64,000 nucleotides of DNA. Origin: Lepeophtheirus salmonis. Lineage: Eukaryota; Arthropoda; Copepoda; Siphonostomatoida; Caligidae. Made by a program: the position numbers and the translations under genes. Each line of letters starts with the position of its first letter. Positions within the stretch are counted from its first letter, which is position 1. Shown here piece after piece: positions 11,443 to 24,692 of the stretch. Under the pieces are notes generated by a model, which saw only the letters and a list, made by a program, of their open reading frames with translations, made no database searches and had not been told where the DNA came from. The stretch covers positions 18,166,001 to 18,230,000 of the forward strand of contig NC_052138.2 of assembly GCF_016086655.4 (NCBI RefSeq), given 5' to 3'.

Positions 11443-11718
11443 GTTATCATTATTAAGGATGTGAAAATTGTCAAAATCCTCGTGAGCATGCAGTTATAAA
11501 AAGTATATACTGGTAATCTGCAAAGTATTAGTACTCTGATTAATTATTCCTCCATATTTTGAAAATTCATGTGTATTAGCAAGCAAGAATTACGTTTATT
11601 TACTGATTTTTTTCAGTAGATATGTCGTCTATCAAAGTTGTAAACTGTAAATACTTTTTTTTTTTAAATTTACGTTAATAAGGTTTTATACAATTTTTAC
11701 ATCCCTAATAATGATAGT
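11443..11718. mobile_element. MITE-like element with long inverted ends, copy 1
   Basis: The left end TATCATTATTAAGGATGTGA then AAATTGT (11446-11471) is mirrored at the right end by ACAATTTTTACATCCCTAAT then AATGATAG (11690-11717). That is about 27 bp of inverted repeat with few mismatches around some 220 bp of AT-rich non-coding interior. A related sequence starts near 14478 in the same orientation. The superfamily is not certain; the TAGGGATG-type end is compatible with hAT-like MITEs, but I could not fix a target duplication. Confidence 0.7.
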
Positions 11719-12239
11719 TTCAATATTGAGAAAATAATATCTACATATTGAGTAACTATGTGTAAGTGAGCTCTTAAAAACGTAGAGTAACATTTAGGAT
11801 TTTGTTGGGAGTGATCTTCTATAGTATTTTAGCAAAATATTTTATACATACGGACTTGATTATATCCAGATAACCCTTTATTTTTTTTATAAATTGAAAT
11901 CCGTTTCAACTTATTAACTTAACCTATATTTTTCCATTAAGTTAGAATTAAAATGATTTATTTTAGAATCCATGGGCTGTGACTAATTTCAAATTAGTTC
12001 TGTTAAATTTCATCATTTGTTTGAATATTATAGTATTAGCAAAGATTTTGGGAGATTGATATCGACTTTATTTTTAATTTCCATGCGATGCATATAATTT
12101 CATTTCATAATTTGGGAACATAAAGTGGATCAGAAAAGTGTTGATGATGTTTCCAACAGTGATATTTGGTCATAAATGGATATGACCATTTTTGAACCTA
12201 AGATTGAGAGTAACAATGAAAATTTAAATCATATCAATC

Positions 12240-12445
12240 TTCAAATAATTATAAACATAATCTTTCTATACGTCAAAAGTACAACTTATTGTTTGTTCAT
12301 ATTTTATATTCCTGAAAATCGTCCACTTTACATGTATATTATAATTTTTAACGCTCAATGAATGCGTGAATGAGAAACTTATTTCTACCTCTTATATTTA
12401 TGTCGTTGTTGATGATTTTGATTGGTCCGCTCTTTCCCTTGAGTC
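12240..12445 (+). repeat. Dispersed repeat, continuous copy
   Basis: Shares two blocks with the 26-kb region. 12295-12350 (CCTGAAAATCGTCCACTTTA) matches 26090-26125, and 12355-12440 (GAATGCGTGAATGAGAAACT, ATATTTATGTCGTT) matches 26603-26690. At this site the blocks are adjacent. At the other they are separated by about 475 bp. Confidence 0.55.
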
Positions 12446-14475
12446 CTTTAGTTAGAGTTATTTATTTGATAGACAGTATAAGTTAAATTACTTTTATTTT
12501 CAGACTCGTTTTGACATCCAAATACTAGGCAGTAGTTCACCCTTTTACATATTTTTAATAAAAAAATAATATTTATTCTTAGATAACATGGTTATTTAGG
12601 TCCTCAGGATGACCGAAATAAGGAATACTGATGTCATGGAAAACTTCTTTATAGAAATGCAATGAGTAACCAATCCGATTTCATATAACATATCCATTAC
12701 ATGACCATGCCAAGAATATTAACATTTTTGCAAACATTTTCACAAATAAAATAAAGAAATAAATCAGAGGGTGCAAAAACATACTTTTGAGTTAATATTT
12801 ACTTGAGTGCTTTGTATGTACGTAATATAATTCTCCCACAAAACTTCAACAATGTAAAGTAATTTAATCTATTCAACCCACTAAGCAAGCCATTTTTTAA
12901 AAAAATATTATTTTTTTGGTTATTCATTCATCTGTGAGGACCATGTTAATGAAAGGTGATACATTCAATTGTTGAAAAAATAAGTAGGTATGAATGACAT
13001 CATGGTACATTTTGGGTGGTCATTGACTATTCTTACTATGCATAATAAGAAATCCTTCTAATTAGTTTTGTTAAATAGGCTTCTATTCCATATAGTAAAA
13101 CAATGACTGCGTAAATATTAAATTACAGATCTTTAAGCATTTTTAATGAGCAATCTACTCTACTACCATAATGACTTTAATTATTCTTAAAAGGAATACG
13201 TTTAAGGTCCATGCAGTTTACTTGACTTGATTATTATTATTATTAGGAAATAAAATTTTGGCACTAAAGTCGTGATTAAAAGTAAATGTGTTACAATAGA
13301 CAATGATTACATATTTCACAAAAAAAAACAATTTCATTATTTAAAAAAATGTAATAATGGTACAGAAGTATATATATTGTAAAAAATGAAATGTAAATGG
13401 GATTTATAATTATCCACATCAACTTATAAATACTTTATGTAGAGTCCTCACATACATACTACACGTCGTTAACTTTAATGAATCTCGCAACCTTTCAATT
13501 AAAAACAAACAAACACGAAAAACAAGAAAAAAGTCCAAAAATCAGTTGTTAATTAGTCAATTCTTCCCAGCTATGTTTTTTTTTTTTTGATTAATAATTC
13601 TTCAGAATTGTCGAACAACTTAGAAAGATCTAATTGAACATTTAACCAATCAACATTCCGAACTCATATAGGGGAAGAGGAGTAGAAAAATAGATAGCTG
13701 ACAGCAAAAAACCTTTTGTGTTTGTGAGGTAACGTTTTAATTCTTTTTGGTACGAATGAATCTTAGGTACGGTATTTTTTATAATAAAATATCTGCACAA
13801 ATAAGGCTTGGTTGTTGTTTTCTTATTAGTAGTTAATTTACATATCTGAGGATAGTGGTGCAACCTGGTGTTTATTATTGTTTATTTATAGTTTGGTTGC
13901 TTATTTGCTTATGACGATAACTTATTAAATCAGCGTTATCTTGCGAATATTGATGTTTTTATTTTAGTTTAATGCTCATGTCGTATTGAATTAATATTTT
14001 CTACAGATATCAATATTGTGGCAGCAAATAGATGTTGTCCATTTGTATAAAATGTAAATACGCTTATTGTTGTATAAGAAAATTGGAAACATAATTAGTT
14101 AAGGTCTTAAAATTCTGGATCATAATTGATAACTTTACAGGGATTTTTATAGGTGATGTTTTGAAAGATTTTATAATATGTTGAATAATGGTACATTATT
14201 AAATGTTAAGAACACTACCTACATTAGTCGTTCCTTTATTTTTATTATATTAAACCAAATATGGACTTACAACGTACCGTTAATAGTCAGTGATAAACCA
14301 CGGTTCTTACCGTACCGTCCTGGTCCTAATACATATGTTAATATTTGACATGAATTGCAACTAATATTTACCTTGGAGTACAATCAACATCAAGGTCAAA
14401 TAAGTCTTCCTTATCTGACTCAGAACAATTTTATGTACAAAAATGTATTTTGATTTCTATTCCAGATAAAATTTC
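12446..14475. other. No recognisable gene
   Basis: Long AT-rich stretch with poly-T/poly-A runs and an ATTATTATTATT tract near 13230. A 73-codon minus-strand frame at 13642-13863 has no motif. Nothing else is supported. Confidence 0.45.
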
Positions 14476-14477
14476 CT

Positions 14478-14725
14478 CAAAGGTGTTATCTAGGGATGCG
14501 AAAATTGTTCAAATCTTAGGGAGCGTAAATAAAAAAACACATAATTTGGTAATCTAGAAGATATTACTTACTAATAGTTTCTGCAATTTTGAAAATTTAA
14601 ACGAAATACTAAACAAGGAGCACTATAGTTTGTATAATGAGTCCTGTCATCAGATATGCCTCTCTCAAAGTCACCAAGATATACTTTTTTTATAATGATT
14701 TACACTCGCATGGAATTCGAAAACA
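14478..14725 (+). repeat. Diverged copy of the 11443-11718 MITE-like element
   Basis: Starts with AAGGTGTTATCTAGGGATGC then GAAAATTGTTCAAATC. It follows the interior of the first copy in order: GGTAATCT, TTTGAAAATT, TCAGATATG(C/T), TCAAAGT and a T-rich run. The right inverted end is not clearly preserved, so I mark it as a decayed copy. Confidence 0.5.
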
Positions 14726-14754
14726 TATATAATGTACTTCTTTCAAAGAAAAGT

Positions 14755-14870
14755 TGAATACATATTATTGAAGATTCATTTAAGATAAAGTTTTTAACTA
14801 TTGATGCTACAGTCAAAAAGATGTGCATCCTCAAAAAATGATACCCAACAAATCAACTATAACTGAGATG
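14755..14870 (+). repeat. Dispersed repeat shared with 47195-47312
   Basis: Contains AAAGTTTTTAACTATTGATG, CTACAGTC, GATGTGCATC and later AACAAATCAAC. The same blocks in the same order are at 47215-47312 (AAGTTTTTAACTATTTATGC, TACAGTGC, GATGTGTATC, AACAAATCAAC). Confidence 0.65.
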
Positions 14871-14879
14871 ACATTTTTA

Positions 14880-17800
14880 TAAGGAAAATGCTTAGTTTAG
14901 AAATTATATTATTTAAAAGGTTGTCGTGGTCTTAACTTCTCTCTCTTAAGTAAGCATTTTTGTCTATCTTTGGTGAAAATTGTTTTAAAAATGCATAATA
15001 AAATAAATGTAAATGAATTCATTTATAATTTTGATCTTTTTTCTGCACTTATTTTATTTTAAATGTAAAAGGTTTATAGCAGAAATACATTTTCTCCCAC
15101 AATTTCATGTAACAGTCATCTGCTTGTAAGAAGGGTCTTAATTCAGTTTTACCATATGTCTTGATCTGCCTTCTCCTCACCTTCTTTTTTGCCTTACAAA
15201 AATGTCAACTCTAACTATAACAAACTAACAAATGAATAACTAAAGTTTATTTTCCCTCTTAAAATATAGCATGAATTACTTAAATTGTACAGTTTGTATT
15301 ATTTCGTATCTCATACCAGCACTTCTAGGGATACCAGGATACTATAAACCTTAGTAGGAACTGCCCAGTGTCATTTAAAAAGGATCACTTACTAAATTAG
15401 AAGATAAATGACTCAAGACTTGACTTTTTGATTTGATTTTTTTTCTATTAAATGACACAGAAATAACAGAAAATTATTAAAATTTCACAGTATTTGTTAC
15501 TATCTCTTCTCAAAATTTAGAAGTTGAAGTACAATTTCCCACAAAATGAGATACCCTAAAAGCAAATATTTTAATTAAAACGTAATTAGGATATTGAATG
15601 ATTTGTCTATAATATTCAATTAAACTAGTATTAAAAGTACTTTATACCTGTCTCTCATTCCATTGACACATAATTTATCATCATAAAACATGGATCAAAT
15701 CGTACAATTTTCGAAACCAATGAAGCAATTCTTCACTCTGTACGTTTGACTCTTAAAACGATGCGCTAAACCGGATCGCAAAGAGTTATAAAAGATTGCC
15801 ATCATAGACTTAATTGGATTTATGGGAAACTCATTCATATTTCTATCATTACTGTCATCCATGGATCATAAAAATTTTTCTTCAAGGATCTGCATTTTTT
15901 TTAAATTATGGTACTTGTTGTAAATAAACGCAATTTTTTTTTTTAAATATTAAATATCTCCTTCTTACCAATTTGTTGATGCAACATTTGAACCCTATTC
16001 CTAATGCTTTTAAAACACCCAATTGAAGGTAATCTCTTACTAAATTTTGAATTTTGAAAATAAAGTTTGTTGTCAATTATTTAAAATAAAAATATGAAAA
16101 CCTGAAATTTTTATTGTAAAAATTATATTTTTTAATATAAAAAAAATAAAAATAATAATAATTACATTCATAAAATTTTACACATTTTTGGAAATACATA
16201 CCTTCAGACACATAAATTGAATAAACATATCACAGGATGGACTAATGTAATAGTACAAGGAATTCACTTCTACGATACCTCTATGTACGTAAGGTACATA
16301 ATTAATATTTTTGTCATCTACATACATAGCTAAAGCGGATCAGACCTCCCTGTATGCTTCTACAATCTTTATAAATAGATTCTACCTATTCATAGCTCCG
16401 TACAATGTATGAAGATAAACAATAAACATTCATTCATCCTTAGCACATTGAGTATCAAAAAATTTTGAGAGATGAAAAAACAAAAAATCTTAGGGTACAA
16501 AAGGCCTTTTCCTATTTTTAGAATGATGGCCTATTAGATTATATACATACTAAAAGCAAATTTGCTCTTGAAGACACGAAGTACCTAGGTATTAGCGTAT
16601 AAATCAAAAAATTCGTAGTAGATTTATTGAATGAATTCTTCCTGAAACACAGTGTTGCAAATATTCGACACTATTACATATATTACACATCAAACAAATA
16701 ACGTGTAAGTATATAGTAAGTGCTTATGGGTTGCTATAAAGAAGGAAGTTACACCCATTTTCATATTCTTCCTAGCTTAATGACTAACCCATAATCCATG
16801 CAGTTTAATTTGACTTTTATAGTCGAATAAATTCAAATCTCTTGACAAAATTATTATATAATTTATGATACAAAGTAAAATCTGGGAAATCAATCTGAGT
16901 GACCTAATAAGTACTTAAAAAAATCTTGTTTTTCTGAAATATAAGGCATTTTTTCCGTTTCAACGAAACAAAAACATTGTGATCAATTTTTGTACAAATT
17001 TAACCGGCAAGAAACACTTTTTTCTTCATGAAAAATTTGATTATTTAGGAAAATTGCCCGAGGCGGAACACATAAGATTTTATCCAAAGGACTTTGGAAT
17101 AAAATAACAATTTAGACACAGGTATTTTCGGTTTATTTAAAAAAAAAAAATCCAAAATATAATGTTGAAACTTGTCTTCGTTATGAATTTCTAAATGAAA
17201 ATCATGATGAGTTTATTTTTGTCAAAGGTTAAAGACAAACATCATTTTTTACCATCCTCCCTTACATATTTTCAATCAGACGCTATTCAAAAGGCAAAAA
17301 AATAATACAATTAGAAGCTTAATATTGTAAATAAAGGCTTTTATAGGCGAAAGTAAATGAAACAATTACATTTTAAAAACCTAAATTGTCTTTTAGATAA
17401 AACCTTGTTGATTTCAGGTAATTTAAAGAGCTTCATAAGTTTGATCATAGGTAACTTCGTATGTTCAACGCTAACTAAAAATTAGATTTTTTGGTGACAA
17501 TATTCGCCTTGGTAAATTTTTGGGCAACTTTTTTCTTCTTTAATTTTCCTCCTTTCTTCCTTTCTCTGCAATTTTTGTTAATCCTATTTTAAGGGATCAC
17601 AGATGACGTCACTATATAATTTTCCCTAAGAACCCTATACAATTTTGTTGCGTAGATAACTAATTCATGATAACCTCAGCACCCTCAGCGGACAAAAAAG
17701 TATTATAATAGTCAATTAAATTGGCCAATAATTGATCATGTGTTTGTCGTTGTAGTTTAGCTCTAGGGGTAAAATATGTCTCTATAGAACAACTTTAAAA

Positions 17801-20190
17801 GATCAAAGTAATGAGCAGCTAAGTTAACGCCTTTAAAATATTTTTCCTTCGCCCCTTCAATTTTTGTCTGTTTATGAACGGCACTCAATATCCAAGCCCA
17901 TTGTAATACCATATTTTCTTCCTTTTAATTAAAAAAAACCACTTTGTAACCGTATTAAGCTCTCATTTTTATGAGACTTGGATGAATAAATGCAAAGAGG
18001 TTATTTATTGTCTTTGAACAAATAATTCTCCTTAATGCTCTTCATATACCATTAATTACCTCTTTCATCATTCAGTAGACTCCAAAAGTTCTGAGGAAGA
18101 TCCATTATATGTACAAAAAAACAACTTTTAGTAAAAAATATCATTTTGAAGTTGAGGATATGTGATGAGTTAATATAAAAATAATGGTGACCAAATATCA
18201 AGAAAAAAAGAAATTTCCATTCATTTTTTTAAATCGATATTTCATAAACATATTTGGGTCAATTATTAGAGGTATTAAATTCAAATTTCTAGGGATAAGT
18301 TGAGCTAATGCTAATTATTTAAAGAAATTTTCTATATATGGATCACCTGGTTCCAAAATACTTTACCAAAAACCTTATTGGCAAAAGCCACTTTTTTGAA
18401 CGAACATTTTCTCAAATGTACACTTTGACGAATGACCATTTTGCCGAACGCAAACTTTGCCGAAAAACTAATATATGTATATTTGATGATGATTTTTGAG
18501 GAATACTATTATCAATTAGACCACTCCAACGAAAAAAACCATTTTGATAATTAAAACGTCAGAGACAACAAAAGAAATGTCAATAAATACTTGAATATAT
18601 ACATAAGAGCTGAAATAGATTCCATATAAACAATTGATTCATTCTTATTGTCCATTAAACATCAATCATTGATTGATTTATTGACTTTTTTTCTTCATTA
18701 AACCCCTTTTTTCCTCTAATTTATTTGTTTAATTAACTATTGGACAGTTGTCATGATTTTTGTTTTAATATCGGTTTGAGCCATTTGATGAAGCATCCTT
18801 ATAACGAAATGAATGAACTATTAATTAATAAACCTTAATCATTACAATCCGTGGCAAATGATTAAATATTTTATATTTAAAAATTGGTTTAACACAGATG
18901 GAAATCATAACTACATAGTAGGGAGGCATGAATCATCAGCAAATATTTTTTCCCGGCAAAGTGGCCATTCTGCTGATCATTTCTTTGTCATAATGTTATG
19001 CACAAAAAGATATAGAGGAAAAATAATAGAAGTAATATACCAAAAATATCAAATGATTTTAAGGACGATCCATTTTGTCTTTCCTTACATTGAAGACGAA
19101 ATAAACTATTTTTCCCTTAAAAGTTTTAACAATACTTTATAAATCTTATTTCACAAAAACTGTAGACATGTTAAAATAAATAAAAAAGATCCTAGACTGT
19201 TGACTTTGGGGGTGTTTTTATTTTTTATTAATATTATTATTATTGTTGATTTCTCTATTGTTCTTTATTGTTTTACTTAATTTTGTATTTAATTCATTTG
19301 GATATTTTCAGAATAATTAAGCAATTTAGTAATTCTTTTAGCCATTCATTATACGATTGTTAACATAACAATAATTAGATATAAAAAATAGCCATTATTT
19401 AGTTTAAAAAAATGGAAAATAGTGGAGGTTCCATCTACAAATGATTCCTAATTGGATTTATGTGATTTAAGTTGGCTCCAATCATATGCCTTTTCAACTA
19501 TAAAATCTATCATTTTCTAAATATTTCATTGTAATCATGAATTTTTGCTACATTAATTTGTAACTTTCTGCATCTTCAAAGGAGTATTTGGAATAATTTA
19601 ACGATGAACATTGTGATAAACTATTTGTTGAGAAATAAAAATGTTATCCAAACTTATTTTTTATAGAAAAATCATTCTCGCCTGCTTGTCTGTTAACTGG
19701 GCGCATATGTAATATGTAGGGTTTAAAAATGAATATAATTTTGTCAGACGATGATATCAGCATGAGATGTTAATAAATAAATAAACCTACCTATGGGAGT
19801 AGGTACATACATATAATTGAATTAAATAAGAGGATTCATTCAAACAAACACTTTATGTATGTATGGTTACAATGGTGTCTGAAAAAAATAAGAAGAAGGA
19901 TGGGTGTGCCATTGGAAATTAAGAAGATCAAGGTTGAATATGAATATTTGTAAGAGTTCACTTCTACAGACTGTATTCTTATCGTGTATTTTGTAGCTAT
20001 GTCGTTTTTGTTTAATAATTGTATTTAAAAACAATTATTTAGCTACGCATGTCACAGATTTCTCAAAGTGACAAGCAATCCCCTGCCATTTATTTATGTT
20101 CTAGATCAGCAATTTTTTTCTGTGGAGGACTCATTTTGTGTTCACTTAATATCTTATAACTGAGTAGCTATTTAATCTAAGAAATAAAAA
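14880..20190. other. No recognisable gene
   Basis: More than 5 kb of AT-rich sequence without recognisable coding, RNA or repeat features. The largest frame, 94 codons at 18858-19142 (plus), is rich in Ile, Phe, Lys and Asn, shows no motif, and is best explained as chance in AT-rich DNA. I cannot rule out a small lineage-specific exon. Confidence 0.45.
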
Positions 20191-20194
20191 TGTA

Positions 20195-20240
20195 ACACCG
20201 AGCGTTTGTAGCTAAAGCTCAGTGCGTTATATTAAAAAAG
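20195..20240 (+). repeat. Dispersed repeat, AGCTAAAGCTCA family
   Basis: ACCGAGCGTTTGTAGCTAAA then GCTCAGTGCGTTATATTA; the same family as 11300-11350 and 7655-7700 (inverted). Confidence 0.5.
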
Positions 20241-20244
20241 CAAA

Positions 20245-21440
20245 AAAGTTTAATACATATTTATATTATTAAAACAATTTTGTCTGCTGATCTTCGATCA
20301 ATGCTGGGTACTCTTCCTAGTTCCTTATAACTTTCATCTATATATTTAGGAATGAGGAAATATACCATCCACAAATAAGAGTAAAATTATAACAAAGGAA
20401 AAAAGCCAGATATCAAGGTTATGGAGCATATCCTACAGTAAGAAAGTTTATTGATTTTGCTAAAATAATTATTTTTTTGTCTCATTTCAAATTTAAACAC
20501 GTTTAAGATGCAAACGAAATTTCACTCTCCGATTACATAGCCGATTCTGTACTTTCCTCCAGTGAGGCTCTTGTACCAAACCCTTTGATCAAATCATCAC
20601 CTAACTGATTTTTTTAGTACTTTTGGAATGAGGGAACGTATAACTAATTCAATCGTTATATTTTTTGTTGGACCGAATTCTCCAAAAAATTAAATAATTT
20701 ATTCTTGCAAAGTTGTTTTAGTTTTTATTGATGGAAAATTTCTTGTTTAATAGGCTTAATACAGGCATTTATACAAAAAGTTAAATAATTTTTATTTATT
20801 TGTTTCTTTCTAGAGGTTATTTCATAAGGATTAGAGAGAGGACATAAACTGAATGGATTTAGTTTACCGGCTGAGGATGAAGAAGTCACGGAATTCCCCC
20901 AATTTTCCTCAAATATCTTCAAAATTGTATCTTATGACGACAGTTTTTTACCAATCTGATAATAGCCACAACGTTTATGAGTTATAATCCTGAAAATTGC
21001 TAGAAAATGGCTAAAAATCATCTAATTTTGGGGCCATGTGAAATTGTAATTAATTAGAAAATCCCATCAGGACAGCGAAGGACACTCATAACTATTGATG
21101 AGGTTTAGTGATAAAAGTCAAGCCGATCCAATATAAATATGAAGTACACTTGTGTTATTTCGAGCTTGAAAATCGACCTACCATTTCATTCCAGTCGAAA
21201 AATCTTCAATTCAAGTCGATACGAACTGAGTTGATAATTTTGGAGTTGATATAACACATTGAAAAAAAATATATAATAGGTTTAGTAAAAATAAATTCAT
21301 TATTTTTCCAATAGATAGCTTTAGTAATCTGGATCTTGCGTTGTATAAGTCCACTTGGATTAAGCTAAAAAAAATTAGAAAGATACATTTTCGTATTAAA
21401 AGTACTTCTTACACAATTTTATTATTGTTTTACTCAGTAT
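20245..21440. other. No recognisable gene
   Basis: AT-rich. A 65-codon minus-strand frame at 20725-20922 has no motif. The stretch 21160-21250 has several AGTCGA-type words that may be diverged simple repeat, but this is too weak to call. Confidence 0.4.
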
Positions 21441-21460
21441 TGTTTAATCGAGCATCAAAG

Positions 21461-22090
21461 ATGGACACAAGCAAATAGAAAATCTGCTATATTTTACAGT
21501 TTTACTTTGATAAAGGCGAAAATGCAAGCCAGGCAGCTAAAAATGTAAATGATGTTTATGGTCCGTATACTGTAACAACCAATCATGTGCAATTTTGGTT
21601 TTGTCGATTCCATTTCAGTAATTTTGATCTCAAAGATACACTACGCTCTGGAAGACTAATTATCGAAAACATCGATAAAATTATTGAAATAGTCAAAGCT
21701 GACCGTCAAACTATTTATTGAAATAGTCAAAGCTGACCGTCATGTAAGCACTATTTCAATTGGCCTGCCTGTCAGGACTAACGGCCAGGAAGATTTTGTT
21801 GTGTGTGTGGGTGGGATTGGCAGGAAATTATCTGCTATGAGCTCCTCTTCTATTACCAAACTCAGAATTCGGATTTGTATAGTCAACAATTGGACAGTCT
21901 GAAGTTATACTTATTTCTTCTAGTCTGAACCTGGCACCAAGTTATTACCACCTGTTGCTCTCTATAGCGAGTGATTTTGTTGGTGATAAATTCTCCTCAA
22001 ACGAAGCGGGTGAAAATCGACTTATAGTACCTATAAGGAACTTCTAGAATAGTCCATTTAAGAAGTAACGAACTTAAATAGCATTTGTAC
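21461..22090 (+). pseudogene. Mariner transposase pseudogene, mauritiana-like lineage
   Basis: A likely start ATG at 21461 (MDTSK) is followed by a TAG at codon 6. The frame is then open to 21720 and gives an N-terminal mariner DNA-binding domain: FDKGENASQAAKNVNDVYG, VQFWFCRFHFSNFDLKDT, LRSGRL and IIEIVKADR. These correspond to the first helix-turn-helix, the WFxRFRSGxFxLxD block and the RSGRP linker. A 34-bp direct duplication (21681-21741) breaks the frame. Sequence downstream jumps to the middle of the catalytic core (VCGWDWQEIICYELLFYYQT, about 21800-21870) and later to LNLAPSYYHLLLS (about 21930-21965), where the third catalytic Asp is Tyr. A tail with DFVGDKFSSNEAGENRL follows. At least two internal deletions, stops and a lost catalytic residue make it inactive. 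It is a different lineage from the relic at 5212-5985. Confidence 0.85.
21681..21741 (+). repeat. 34-bp tandem duplication inside the transposase relic
   Basis: The 27-base core TTATTGAAATAGTCAAAGCT then GACCGTC occurs at 21681-21707 and, identically, at 21715-21741. The period of 34 is not a multiple of three, so it shifts the reading frame and exposes a TGA. Confidence 0.95.
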
Positions 22091-22570
22091 CAATAAGAAA
22101 CTATTTAAAGGTCAATGGAATTTTAGAGTGCTCAAAACAAAATGTTAGAAACCACTTAGAGTTATTAATATCCAGGCCATGTAAGTACAGGCAAAGATTT
22201 GACATTTTTTTGATCATAATAAGGGGATTTATGATATAATTTTACTTCATTCAAAACTCTTCATTGGGTTGTTTCCTCCCCTAGCAACCGGAACAGGGCA
22301 CCACTTTGATTAATAAATAATAATCATAAAGTGCGTGATTCATTATTATAGTCTCATTAATATGTGACATCATTTCAATAAAACTGGCCTCCATTTTTTT
22401 ATTGGCTCGACCGCCCATGTATTTTAGTTAAAGTGACCTTATTACGATTTCCAAATAAGAGACAATTGGGCCAATCAGTGTTTGTTTTGTTGGGTCCCCA
22501 ATATATTTAATATTTTGAAATTAATACATACTTATTTGTAGAAAATTGGGTTTTTATTTATTCTTTCTTC
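22091..22570. other. No recognisable gene
   Basis: AT-rich flank of the mariner relic. I could not identify a terminal inverted repeat for that element here. Confidence 0.4.
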
Positions 22571-22574
22571 ATTT

Positions 22575-22815
22575 TTAACCAGCGAGAGAGTCGGGCATTG
22601 CTCGGGAGTAATTAAGCATCAAAGAAGAGAAAAACTTTGTTTTCATAATGTAGAAGAGAACACTTCAATAAATCCTCAGTGTTTCTCCCCATTTTTCAAG
22701 AGCATATTCCCATGTAGTTACTGAAGACTTACAAGTTCTCACCTCCAGAATGAAATCATATTAATACCAGCTTAATTTTTTTTTAATATGATGTGATGAG
22801 CCAGGGAGTACTATC
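22575..22815 (+). repeat. Dispersed repeat shared with 48085-48305
   Basis: Begins with a GGGCATTGCTCGGG motif (22592-22606), then AATCCTCAGTGTTTCTCC, a TTCTCACCTCCAGAATGAAA block and TTTAATATGATGTGATGAGC then CAG. The 48-kb copy has CCAGCATTGCTCGGAC, CTCAGTTTTATCCTCC, TTCTCTCCTCCATAATGAAA and TTAATATGATTTGATGAGCC. Same orientation; non-coding. Confidence 0.65.
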
Positions 22816-22939
22816 GTCTCTAGAAACTAAAGTACTATATTCATATGCCTCATTTTTTATTTTAATATGACGTGCACGCTTGATTGGATTGCTGTTTCTA
22901 AGATAGTCCTAAGATGTACTCAAAAATGACTTATTAAAA

Positions 22940-23190
22940 TAAACTTGATGGAGTATCCTGGATTGCTTGGAATTATTAAGCATTGACAAATAGACAAACT
23001 TTGTTCTAATGATATAGATATGCACTCTCTTTTTATTTCTTAATATGACGCTCTAAGCTTGCGCTACACATGCTCAATTGCTGCACTGATATTTCTTTGA
23101 TCAAGCAGTCATGTAATTCCAAGAAATTAAGTGTATATTCAAAAATTAGGCCTCGACAGACAGATAGACCAACTTTTCTCTAATAATATA
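22940..23190 (+). repeat. Related partial repeat units
   Basis: GGATTGCTTGGAATTATTAA then GCATTGACAAATAGACAAAC and TTTGTTCTAATGATATAG (22960-23025) repeats the start of the 22592 unit (GGGCATTGCTCGGGAGTAAT, TAAGCATC, ACTTTGTTTTCATAATGTAG). A third partial unit is at about 23148-23185 (CGACAGACAGATAGACCAAC, TTTTCTCTAATAATATAA). Confidence 0.55.
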
Positions 23191-23194
23191 AATT

Positions 23195-23322
23195 ATTCCA
23201 AGGTTAATAGAAATACAAAGTTAGACCATCATATAATCGGGCTTCCTAGAATTTTCAATTTGATGTATCGTGCCGACTGCTGGGCAAGACAGGAAGATTT
23301 TGACAAACATGCAAGCACTCCT
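23195..23322 (+). repeat. Dispersed repeat, ATGTATCGTGCCGACTGCTG family, copy 1
   Basis: CAAGGTTAATAGAAATACAA then AGTTAGACCATCAT, TTTTCAATTTGATGTATCGT, GACTGCTGGGCAAGACAG and GATTTTGACAAACATGCAA. Copies at 24693-24800 and 24838-24910 share these blocks. A 66-codon frame passes through it but simply reads the repeat. Confidence 0.75.
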
Positions 23323-23339
23323 ACACTATAACGTCAACA

Positions 23340-24580
23340 TTAAAAAGTGTGGTGGAAGTCAAACATCAGTCGTACATACACGCGTTTTGGTATAATCTTG
23401 TATTTCTATAAGCCTTGGATTATACTTCAGTTTAAGCCGATTTTCAACATGCTCCATTTGTCTTTGGTGTTATAAACATTGACTACGTGACTACTTGATC
23501 TAAGATATTAAGTGTATACTGTAACTTTTAAGGAGTTCATACTATTGTGATCTTATTTTAATTTCGTCAGACAGGACTACACAAAATGTATTACGTAAAG
23601 AAAGTTGTTTTTTCATGGACAGGCGAGTCAAGAACTGACAAAACGAAGATGAAAAAATACAAATTAAGAAACAAGGGAAGAAATTAACACCTCTTCTACA
23701 TAAGTACAAGTAACTCTTTATTCGATCCTACGATTATAAATAGAATGCTTTTGATTACAAAATACACTTAATTATGATAGAAGAATACCTTAACTTATAT
23801 TTTATTTCCTTTCATAAATCTCCATGTTTTAAAAACGGAGGAATCACAGAGGTAATAATATAATATGTTTCATTTTTATGGGAGGAATGTTATAGGTGAA
23901 GAGTAATATTGGGACTCCTTAAAAAAGATGTCCCTATATTATATCAGGATGTTCCATATGATGGAAAGAATCCGTTATACTCTTTTTGACAATAGAATAT
24001 TAACAACATTTGAATAAATTGTTGATAAATTGGATATATGACGTTTCATATTGATGTAACGTTTGGAAGAATATTGACTTACAAACCAAATTGCGTGTTT
24101 TTAATCAGTCCTATTTATTTATAACTGTATTTTCTTTCAAAAGCAGGAGAATAGAATGAGGGGACTTCAAGTCATTGAGCAAACGCCTTTCGATTCAACT
24201 TTTGATGATCCACATATATATGTTAGATAAGATTTAAAGTATGTTCAATTTAACATGCAACTCTTATTCCTTCACTAACTTCTTCCTACAAGAACAACTT
24301 ATTTGTACTAATATCTACATATATGCACATATAGAATGACGTTCAAATTAAACAAATCATACTAAGTAGAAATGGATTCAAATCCAAATTTTCAAGTTCG
24401 AGTTTTTTAGGTATGTGTAAAACTATATTTTTTGAAAATTTCCTCGTAACTATACTACATAGTTTCTCATTTAAAAAAAAGTAACTCTTCTTTTAATAAA
24501 AAAAAAGGACCGTTTGTCTTACTAACACAAAAGTTTAAACGGTATTTCGTTGTCAACTGTATAAATTTGTGTTTATTTTT
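23340..24580. other. No recognisable gene
   Basis: AT-rich; TACATA/ATATGTA words and short A runs only. Confidence 0.45.
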
Positions 24581-24692
24581 ACCAAATTAGTGTTCTGAAC
24601 ATTGTGTGAGCTTGAATTATCTCTTGTTAATCTGTGAACAACTTTCAACAACTATTGTGTAATAATTCCATAGTTTGGGAGAATTGGCTAAT

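Noticed and set aside
18858..19142. 94-codon frame, the longest in the 15-21 kb desert
   Set aside because: No motif, AT-driven composition, no neighbouring exon-like sequence or splice pattern I could defend.
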